Assembly (NCBI GenBank): GCA_963750995.1 | Contig: CAVVST010000001.1 | Coordinates: 744,001 to 808,000, forward strand | DNA from: CAVVST01 sp963750995 | GTDB lineage: Bacteria > Acidobacteriota > Vicinamibacteria > Vicinamibacterales > UBA2999 | Length of the DNA stretch: 64,000 nucleotides | Direction: 5' to 3' | Shown: one piece after another, positions 1 to 7,019 of the stretch | Numbering within the stretch: position 1 is the stretch's first letter | Layout: each line of letters starts with the position of its first letter | Translations under genes and position numbers: made by a program | The notes under the pieces: generated by a model | What the model was told of the DNA's origin: nothing | Database searches by the model: none | The model's input: the letters and a program-made list of their open reading frames with translations, nothing else

Positions 1-1823
1 TGCGCGTAGAACCCCGCGTGCCAGTTGTTGACGAGCACCCGGTTGGGCCCGCCGTGCTCGACGCTCGTCACGCGGCCAACCAGCAGATCCGCCAACGACG
101 CACCCGTCGCCGAGCCATTGATGATCCAGTTGCCGTTGGCGCGCGAGGTGGACGTGTAGTTGCCCCTGAAGAACTGCACATTGGTGCCGACGCCGAACTG
201 ATGGTCGCCCTTCACCACGGTCAGGTCTTCGGCCAGCTGGTAGGTCTCGTTGAGGAACAGCGCCTTCGCCGAGTTCGTGTCGTAGAGCTGAAACCCACCG
301 GGATTGACGTTGATCGTCATGTACCCGGGCACGTAGGCGTGCAGCTTGATCCCGATATCGCTCGGCGAGAAGAACGGCGTCTGAAACACATCGACCGTCC
401 CCTTGTTGACCGCGAACCGCAGGGCGTTCACGACCGACGCGCTGAACACCGTCGTCGCACCCGCCGTCGTCGAGTGGGAGGACATGTCCGCGCCCTTCGC
501 GTTGGTCTTGAGCAAGCTGTCGGACCCGCCGCCATATCCAGGATCCTGGGTGAAGCGGGTCACCAGATACCGGCCGAAGAAGGCGTGTTTCGTGCCGCTC
601 TGGTAGTCGACCTTCGCGAGCACCTGCATCTCGTCGGAATCAGCCGGCAGTTCGTAGGTAATCTCTCCACACGGATGGGTCGTCGTCGGCAGGCGGCGAA
701 CCAGGTTCAACGCCGCCGGACTGAAGAGCGCCGGATCGATCCGGTTGTTCACGAACGGCGCCCGCAGCGCGACCTGCCGGCCGCCGTTGCACTGCGGTGA
801 CGTGAAGGTGGTGAAATCGCCCGCCATCATCGCCGGCGTCGGCACAAACGCGATGTTGGACGCCGGACGCTGCCGAACCGGCGTGCCCTGGTAGGCGCCG
901 AAGAAGAACAGCCGATCCCTCATAATCGGGCCGCCCAGTGTGCCACCGAACTGGTGCCGCTTCAGGCCATCGTCCATTCGTTTGCCGTCGGGTCCTATCG
1001 CCGCGAAGGGGCTGGTGGCGTTGAACCGGTAGTGGCGGAGGAACTCGAAGCCGTTGCCCGAGAACCGGTTGGTACCGGATTTCGTGACGGCGCTGACCGC
1101 TGCCGCAGACTTGAAGCCATTCTGCGCGGAGAGGCCATTGGTCGCGACGCGGAACTCCTGCAGCGCGTCGGGAAACGGCAGCGGCAGGTTGACGTTCTCC
1201 TGCGGGTTGATGTGCGTCGCCCCGTCGAGCACGTAGCCAACGCCGGTTTCGAGCCCGCCGGCCACGGCGATCTTCACGCCGCCCGGCAGGACCCGGTTGG
1301 TCGCCGGCCCCGTTTGTACCGCGGCGCCCGAGAGCACGAGCAGGTCGGTCACCTGGCGTCCCTGAAGCGGGAGCTCGACGATCCGCTCCTGCTCGACGAC
1401 GGCGCTGATGCCGGCGCTCCGTACGTCAACAAGTGGAGCCGCGGCTTCAACCGTGACCGTCTCCTCGAGCGAGCCGAGTTCGAGGGCGGCGTTGATCGTT
1501 GGCGTGGCGCCGACCTGCAGCACGATGCCTGTCTGCACGTATGTCCGGAAGCCCTGCAGGGCGACCTCGAGCCGATACGGTCCCGTGGGCAGGTTCGAGA
1601 TCAGATAGGCTCCGTTTTCGTCGGTGACTACTGTACGCACGAGGCCGGTCGCGGTTTGGGTCGCGGTGACGGTGACACCTGGCAGCACCGCCCCGCTTGA
1701 ATCGGTGACACGGCCGTTCAGTTCCGCCGTGGAGACCTGCGCCGAGGCGGCGGCAGGCGTGAAAACACAGGCAAGGACAACGACCGATGCGAGGATATTG
1801 AAGGTCCTTCGTCCGCGCGTCAT
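1..1823 (-). CDS. TonB-dependent receptor, Oar-like, C-terminus cut by window edge
   Basis: Outer-membrane receptor that would import large substrates using TonB energy; the substrate is unknown. The frame is open from an ATG at 1823 to the window edge (about 607 residues). A signal peptide covers residues 1-24 (hydrophobic LASVVVLACVF, then AASAQ). A carboxypeptidase-regulatory (Ig-like) domain follows at about 27-110 (start ELNGRVTDSSGAVLPGVTV). The plug is at about 130-240, with VEQERIVELPLQGRQVTDLL and DALQEFRV, and the barrel starts after it. The order matches Oar-like receptors of Acidobacteriota, which usually exceed 1000 residues, so roughly the C-terminal half lies outside the window. 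It is divergent from the winged-helix/TPR gene on the other strand. No frameshift was noticed in the visible part. Confidence 0.93.
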   Translation of the reverse strand, partial: MTRGRRTFNILASVVVLACVFTPAAASAQVSTAELNGRVTDSSGAVLPGVTVTATQTATGLVRTVVTDENGAYLISNLPTGPYRLEVALQGFRTYVQTGIVLQVGATPTINAALELGSLEETVTVEAAAPLVDVRSAGISAVVEQERIVELPLQGRQVTDLLVLSGAAVQTGPATNRVLPGGVKIAVAGGLETGVGYVLDGATHINPQENVNLPLPFPDALQEFRVATNGLSAQNGFKSAAAVSAVTKSGTNRFSGNGFEFLRHYRFNATSPFAAIGPDGKRMDDGLKRHQFGGTLGGPIMRDRLFFFGAYQGTPVRQRPASNIAFVPTPAMMAGDFTTFTSPQCNGGRQVALRAPFVNNRIDPALFSPAALNLVRRLPTTTHPCGEITYELPADSDEMQVLAKVDYQSGTKHAFFGRYLVTRFTQDPGYGGGSDSLLKTNAKGADMSSHSTTAGATTVFSASVVNALRFAVNKGTVDVFQTPFFSPSDIGIKLHAYVPGYMTINVNPGGFQLYDTNSAKALFLNETYQLAEDLTVVKGDHQFGVGTNVQFFRGNYTSTSRANGNWIINGSATGASLADLLVGRVTSVEHGGPNRVLVNNWHAGFYA

Positions 1824-2074
1824 CTTGTGCTCTCCGGTTTCTTTCTACTGTTAGTGGCCCGGCTTTCCGACAAGCAGCCCTCCGCGTTGTTCAGGTGCAT
1901 ACCCTAACTCAATAAATACGTGCGCGAGCGTACTCTCCGCACCTTGCCCCGGGAACGCAAGGCAAAAGAGATAAAAACAGGTCAAAAAGGATAAATGCGC
2001 CAATAGAAACGCCTCCAAGCCTGTTGATACAATAGCGGCCTCACCCATCATTCCCGGTTTCGCGAGGTCGATTG
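1824..2074. promoter_or_regulatory. AT-richer divergent intergenic region
   Basis: This 251-bp gap separates the divergent TonB receptor and wHTH-TPR genes and is clearly less GC-rich than its surroundings (A-rich run around 1965-1995). A possible -10-like TACAAT lies at 2028-2033, about 40 bp before the regulator start, but I see no convincing -35 box. It probably holds both promoters; that is inference from layout. Confidence 0.4.
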
Positions 2075-3518
2075 ATGCAGCAGCGTGCCCGGTGGACCTT
2101 TGCCGGCTTCGACTATGGATCTCAAGGCCGGCGTCCTCAGCAAACGCGGCCAGCCAGTCCGCATCGGCCGTCAGGCGTTCCGCGCGCTGGCGCTGCTGGC
2201 GGCGAAACGCGGCGAACTGGTCACCCGTGAAGAACTCCAGCACGCGATCTGGGGCGATCGCGTCCACGTCGATTTCGAGCACGGATTGAACGTGTGCATT
2301 CGGCAGGTCCGTGCGGCGCTTGGCGACGAAGCCACCGGCAGCCAGATCATCGTGACGTGTCCACGGGAAGGGTACCGTCTTGGGGTACCCGTGAAGTCGA
2401 CCGGGCACGTCCGCTGGCCGTCGGTGAAACAGTGGGGTGCGGTGGCCGCGGGGGCGGCCTTCGTTGCGGCTGGATATCTGCTCGTGCCCTCCGTGACCGG
2501 CAATCCCGCGGCGTCCTCGCGTGACGTCTCGGCGCCGCGGCATCCTGCCTCCGTCTCACGCGCGTGGCCAACGCAAAGCCTCGACGCCTACGAGTGGTAC
2601 TGGCGCGGGCGGGCCTACTATGACCGGTCAACCGGCAGGAAGCCTTTTGCCGCCCTTCCGTATTTCGAAAAAGCGGCTGCGCTCGATTCGCGTTTTGCTC
2701 TCGCGCATGCGGGTGTGGCGGCGTCGTATCTGGAGCAGGCCGCGGCCGGCATCGACCCTGTCGAATCAGCCGTCAAGGCCAAGCAAGCCGCCCAGCGTGC
2801 GCTCGCGCTCGACGCCCGGGCGGCGGAGACACACGTGGCCCTGGCGGAATTGAGCTACCGCCTGGACGATGACGATCTCACCGCCGAACGAGAGTTCGTG
2901 CGAGCGGTGGAGCTCGACGGTCGAAACCCCTACGTGCGGCAGCGGTACGCGACCTTCCTCAGAGAGCAGCGACGGTTCGATGCCGCGCTCGAGCAGATCG
3001 GCGTCGCGCAGAAGCTGGATCCCTTGTCGGTCATCTCGAGCTGGCAGAAGGCCGATATCCTGTTCCTGGCGCGCCGCTGGGAAGAAGCGCTGGCGCAGTC
3101 CTACCGGGCGCTCGAACTCGATCCGACGCACGCATGGTCGTTCCGTACCGCGGGGCAGAGCCTCGAAGCCCTGGGGCGGCGCGAGGAAGCCATCGAGGCG
3201 TACCTCAAAGCCGGGCAGGTGGCCTTCGGACATCTCGGGCGCGCCTATGCCCTGGTCGGACGCCGCGACGCCGCGCGTGAGATCCTGACCGCACTCACCC
3301 GCCGGCCGATCGACGAGCTTGGTCACAACGGCGTGTCGGTCGCTTACATCTACACCGGACTCGGCGAGCCGGAGAAGGCGCTGGAGTGGCTGGAGAAAGC
3401 GCATCGCGACGGCGTGCGGTTGCCGTTCAGCCTCCGCGTCGCGCCGCAATGGGAGCCGCTTCGTACCAGTCGTGGGTTCGACGCGTTCCTGAAGAAAACC
3501 CGGGTCGCCGGAATCTGA
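2075..3518 (+). CDS. Winged-helix DNA-binding protein with TM segment and TPR repeats (N-terminal frameshift)
   Basis: Membrane-anchored regulator of the OmpR/ToxR (Trans_reg_C) type with a periplasmic TPR domain. The wHTH spans about residues 10-95 (EELQHAIWGDRVHVDFEHGL, CPREGYRLG), a TM helix lies at about 115-135 (AAGAAFVAAGYLL), and TPR repeats fill about 165-470 (WYWRGRAYYDRSTGRKPF; FRTAGQSLEALGRREEAIEA). The family usually starts with a short strand before the wHTH. That strand (MQQRARWTFAGFDY) is encoded from ATG 2075, after GAGGTCG, but in another frame from the rest, so a one-base indel is likely near 2113-2118; without it the frame would begin at GTG 2085. Such genes in Acidobacteriota often sit beside TonB-dependent receptors, as here. 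The target is unknown. Confidence 0.85.
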
Positions 3519-3529
3519 CGGCAGAGACG

Positions 3530-3559
3530 CGCGCGAGAAACACTAGAGCTCGCGCGTTT
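3530..3559 (+). terminator. Possible rho-independent terminator
   Basis: CGCGCGAG (3530-3537) pairs with CTCGCGCG (3549-3556) around an 11-nt loop and is followed by TTT. It begins 11 nt after the stop of the wHTH-TPR gene. The T tract is short, so efficiency is doubtful. Confidence 0.5.
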
Positions 3560-3638
3560 CCTGTTGAGATCCGGGGGCGGATCTGCATAGTCACCACGCC
3601 GCCCATGCTTCATCTTTATGTGGAGAGGAGGCAGAGAT

Positions 3639-4249
3639 ATGACTCTCCGACATGTAAGTGGCGCACTCACGGCGGTCGTGTTGATAAGCGGATTGTGGAC
3701 CGTCGCCCCCGCGCAGGCACAGCGGGATGCGAGCCTGTTGCCGCCGGAAGAACACGGCGAGATGACGGTAGCAGGATGCCTTCAGCTTGGCGGGAAAGAT
3801 GGTGACGAGTTCGTACTGGCGAGCCCGAGGCTGGGTCCGATCGACAACGTGCCCGTTGGCACGTGCAATGCCAAGGTCGACGATCGGGCGCTCGAACTGC
3901 GGCACACCGAAAAGTTCTATATCAACCAGTCGATGCTCGGCCATCTGATCGAAGTCAATGGCAAGCTCGAGAAGGAAGAGGACGACGACCTGGCGAATCT
4001 TCGTGAGATAGAGATCAGGTCCTTCAGACTACTGCCAGTCGTTCCTAAACGCGCCGAAGCACCGCCGCGCCCGTACGACAGCCCGAGTTCACGCCTCCCC
4101 CGGCGGAACCGATCGCACCTCCGCAGGAACCGGTAGGAACCTCGGGAGTTGAGCCGGCACTGCCGCAGACAGCAAGCCCACTTTACTTGATGGGATTCTT
4201 CGGGATGCTGTCGCTCGCGGGAGGCCTGGGGCTGCGCTTCTACCGTTAG
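3639..4249 (+). CDS. Exported protein with LPXTG-like C-terminal anchor (frameshifted)
   Basis: Small exported protein of unknown function. ATG 3639 follows the strong ribosome site GGAGAGGAGG. Residues 1-28 form a signal peptide (LTAVVLISGLWTVAPAQAQ). The mature part (HGEMTVAGCLQLG, HLIEVNGKLEKEEDDDLANL) looks like a compact beta domain. In the first frame translation stops at 4136 after an Arg/Ser-rich tail. The other frame, entered near 4075, gives a Pro-rich linker (EFTPPPAEPIAPPQEPVG), then LPQTAS, a hydrophobic helix (LYLMGFFGMLSLAGGLGL) and a basic end (RFYR) with stop TAG 4247-4249. This is the LPXTG-like sorting architecture found on many acidobacterial exported proteins, so I take the longer product as real and the break as a one-base indel. 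A strong terminator follows. Confidence 0.75.
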
Positions 4250-4277
4250 CACGACCGCGGATAAGGATGCGCAGACA

Positions 4278-4327
4278 AGGCTGAAGGGGACGGCTCGCCG
4301 TAGCGGACTGTGCCCCTTCGGCTTTTT
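4278..4327 (+). terminator. Rho-independent terminator
   Basis: GGCTGAAGGGGAC (4279-4291) pairs with GTGCCCCTTCGGC and is followed directly by six T residues. It lies 30 nt beyond the stop of the LPXTG-like protein and before the Crp/Fnr gene. Confidence 0.85.
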
Positions 4328-4377
4328 TCGCCGCGAGAATCGTATTGACAACAAATGAGGGCTCAGGTTTGCCGGCT

Positions 4378-5103
4378 ATGCTCGCTCCCATCCGCCGAAC
4401 CCAAGTCTCCGACGACGGCCCGTCGCTGCGCGCGGTGCCGTGCGCTTCGGGCATGGTCGATGTGGTCCCGCTGCTTGCGCCGCGCCAGCGGGTGCAGCTC
4501 GCGACCTTGGCATGCCGCCTTCACCTCCCGGCGCGGATGGTGCTCTACCGTGAAGCATCGGTCGCCCAATGGGTGTTCATCGTCGCCAGCGGGGTCTTGA
4601 AGGCGTTTCGGGATCTGCCGAGCGGCAAACGGCGCATCGTGGCCTTCCTGTTCGCCGAAGATCTGTTCGGGCTGTCGGAGGGTCATCACTACGTGAACAC
4701 GCTTCAGACCGTCACACCAGTCAATCTTTTCAAAATTCCCACGGCGACGCTGATGGCCGCGTTGCGCAGTGATCCGGAACTGGAATTTCAGTTCCTCTGC
4801 AAACTCACCCACGAGCTGCGCAAGTCACAGCGGCACACCGTGCTCGTGTCGCGTCGCGACGCGGCGGGCCGGCTGGCGATGTTCCTGCGAATGCTCGAGC
4901 AGCATGGGCATCAGCGCAGCGATTGCACCATCGAGTTCCCGATGAGCCGCTCCGATGCCGCGAACTACCTCGGACTCTCGCTCGAAACCGTGAGCCGTGC
5001 GTGCCGAACGCTCGAACGCAATGAGATCGTCGCGTTCACCGACCGGCACAACGTCAGGGTCATCGATCGACCGCGATTCGAGAAGCTGGCGGCCCGCATG
5101 TAG
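4378..5103 (+). CDS. Crp/Fnr family transcriptional regulator
   Basis: DNA-binding regulator with an N-terminal cyclic-nucleotide-binding-like beta roll (about residues 20-140: VLYREASVAQWVFIVASGV, IVAFLFAEDLFGLSEG), a dimer helix (about 140-165) and a C-terminal winged helix (about 165-235). The recognition helix SLETVSRACRTLE carries the E-(T/S)-(V/I)-S-R pattern typical of Fnr/FixK proteins, so the site may resemble TTGAT-N4-ATCAA. The N-terminal cysteine cluster of true Fnr is absent, so oxygen sensing through a 4Fe-4S cluster is unlikely. I chose ATG 4378; an in-frame TTG at 4345 would add 11 residues. No strong ribosome site marks either. The gene is isolated behind a terminator. Confidence 0.88.
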   Translation: MLAPIRRTQVSDDGPSLRAVPCASGMVDVVPLLAPRQRVQLATLACRLHLPARMVLYREASVAQWVFIVASGVLKAFRDLPSGKRRIVAFLFAEDLFGLSEGHHYVNTLQTVTPVNLFKIPTATLMAALRSDPELEFQFLCKLTHELRKSQRHTVLVSRRDAAGRLAMFLRMLEQHGHQRSDCTIEFPMSRSDAANYLGLSLETVSRACRTLERNEIVAFTDRHNVRVIDRPRFEKLAARM

Positions 5104-5207
5104 GAACACGTTGATTCAGATCAAACCGCGGCACAACGCCAATCACGTACGATGCAGCCGCTTTCACGGCCTGCCACGGTCACTCCGACGGCCGGGCCAT
5201 CAGTCGC

Positions 5208-5955
5208 ATGGACTCGGACCGCCCGCCCGACGACAGCCGCTCGCCGAGCGCCAGCCCGATCACGGTCGCCACGCTGGCAAACGATCTCCGTAATCTACTC
5301 ACCATGATGGTGACCTCGATTGACGCCCTGCGCCGCACCACGGCTTCGAGCGCGGACAGCGAACGCCTCTTCGCGGATTTGGACCGCGCGGTCGCCAGCG
5401 GGTTTCGCGTCAGTCATGAAATGGTGACGATGGTCCGGCCACCGCGCCGCGAATCCGCTGTCGCCGACCTGAACGTCGTCGTCACCCGGGCGCAGCGTGT
5501 GATCGAACGACTCGTCGGCGAGCATGTTGCCGTCCAGATCAACCTGACGCCGTTCAATGCGATCGTGCGGGCCACCAGCATCGACGTGGAGTGGCTCCTG
5601 CTGAACCTGGCGTCGAATGCCGCTGATACCATGACGGATGGCGGCCTCTTGATTATCGAAACCGACCTGATTCGAGTTCCGTCCCATGTGACGAGTGGCT
5701 TCGGCCCGGAGAGTCTGTCCCATGGCCGGCTGACCGTGACGGACACCGGTGGAGGCATGAATGCCTTCATCCGCGCCCGGGCGATTGAACCGTTTTTCTC
5801 AACCAAGTCCGGCGCGTTCGGGCTCGGCCTGACCAGCGCGGCGCTGATCGGTACGAAGACTCGGGGGGCACTTTCGCGTAGCGACCACCGGTCCGGAGGG
5901 GACCAGCCTGGAAGTGTACTTACCCGCGGCTGAACCACGCGAAAAGAAGCGCTGA
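5208..5955 (+). CDS. Histidine-kinase-like ATPase lacking the phospho-acceptor His (frameshifted near C-terminus)
   Basis: Soluble protein of about 248 residues built like the catalytic core of hybrid-type sensor kinases. The HATPase part keeps the N box (LLLNLASNAADTMTDGG), G1 (VTDTGGGM), F box (EPFFSTK) and G2 (FGLGLTSA). The dimerisation helix reads LANDLRNLLTMM where kinases of this type have AHDFNNLL, so His is replaced by Asn at about residue 29. No sensor domain or TM segment is seen. The first frame stops at 5933. Shifting at an extra G near 5849-5851 gives the usual kinase ending (LGGHFRVATTGPEGTSLEVY) with stop at 5953-5955. Its partner is unknown; it may regulate other kinases or bind ATP without transferring phosphate. 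Confidence 0.75.
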
Positions 5956-6051
5956 ACAGTCGCGGATGCGCGTGCGGCGGGCCCGCCGCGCGCGGCCGGA
6001 AGGGAGGGCCCCACGCCTCGAAGGTTTCGAGCTGCCGCGCTGGCGGCGGCT

Positions 6052-6691
6052 GTGTCGCTCCTGCCCATGGGCATTGCCACAGCGGCTCGCCGGACGGCGA
6101 CGTCGCCGCAGCTGCGGCAGGGGCGCGTTCCAGCGACAACCCTGCACGCGCTCGGAGGCGGCGAGGTCGTGCTCGAGTTGAACATCGGCGCAACCGGCCG
6201 CGTCGCGGAGATCAAGCAGATTCGCGCGACCCCGCCTTACACCGCCCTCGTGTCGGACGCTGCCGCCACATGGCGATTCACGCCCGCTACGACGACTGTC
6301 GAAGGACGAACGGTCGCCGTCGCGGCGCCGGTACTCGTCGCGGCGGTGTTCCGGCCACCCACGATCTACGCCGGGCCGAGCGCAGGGAACGCCGCCTCGT
6401 ACGACCGGCGTGCCGTCGCCTCGAGTTCCCGGCGTCGAGTCGATGGAGGCGCCCGCGTATCCCGCGACACACGTCGGAGACGCGGTGGTCCTGATCGAGA
6501 TCGAAATGACCCGCAGCGGGAAGCCCGTCGCCTACCGAATCCTGAGTCCGGCGTCAGGATTTGACGACGCCGCGCTCGACGCCGTGCGGGGCTGGCGCTT
6601 CACCGCTCCGCCAGGCGGCGACGTTCCGGAACGGTTGTTCGCGTACGCGATCGCCGGCTTTCGGACGCCGGTCGCTGCCCTGTCCCGGTGA
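6052..6691 (+). CDS. TonB C-terminal-domain-like exported protein (frameshifted)
   Basis: Two TonB_C-like repeats can be read, each ending in the diagnostic helix-strand: VSDAAATWRFTPATT at about 6253-6297 and LDAVRGWRFTAPPGGD at about 6577-6622. Related proteins are annotated as energy transducers for TonB-dependent receptors or as periplasmic TonB-like proteins. The first half is in one frame from GTG 6052 and the second in another from about 6408, so one indel is inferred near 6405-6425. The frame stays open upstream to a hydrophobic stretch ([10 protein letters not shown]) consistent with a signal or anchor, so the true start may lie near 6012, where GGGAGGG precedes an ACG. The gene ends 3 bp from a convergent small lipoprotein gene. 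Confidence 0.6.
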
Positions 6692-6694
6692 CAA

Positions 6695-6946
6695 TCACCG
6701 GCGCCTGTGCCGCTGATGTGACGGTGGCGGTACCTGGCCGCAGGGCACGTAACATCCGCACCGGACGTCGAAGAAAAACGGTGCGCAGGGGGCTGCGGGT
6801 TCCGGCCGGTAGACAAGACGGTTGCGGAACGCGTCCTGGCGGACAGGAACCGCGGAAGGACTGATCGCGGAAGGACTGACGGGATTATCGGTGCATCCGA
6901 CGGCGCTGCCGAGCGCCACCATCACGAGCATTACGGCGCCTCTCAT
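6695..6946 (-). CDS. Small putative lipoprotein, Cys/Pro-rich tail
   Basis: An 83-residue product with a signal segment MRGAVMLVMVALGSAVGC, in which the Cys at residue 18 could be the lipidation site, although AVG is an imperfect lipobox. The mature part is Pro-rich and has a second Cys cluster near its end (FDVRCGCYVPCG). ATG 6946 is preceded by a strong GGGAGGAG at a good distance, which supports expression. It lies 73 bp downstream of the large peptidase/propeller protein on the same strand and may be co-transcribed. Function unknown. Confidence 0.6.
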   Translation of the reverse strand: MRGAVMLVMVALGSAVGCTDNPVSPSAISPSAVPVRQDAFRNRLVYRPEPAAPCAPFFFDVRCGCYVPCGQVPPPSHQRHRRR

Positions 6947-7019
6947 ATCGCTCCTCCCTTCGTCACATGCACAGGCATTCTCCGCGATGCCGGCGTTGCC
7001 ATGTCAACCAAACGTCCGC

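Noticed and set aside
18..1700. Open plus-strand frames across the TonB receptor
   Set aside because: They mirror the receptor, which shows clear signal, CarboxypepD and plug features on the minus strand.
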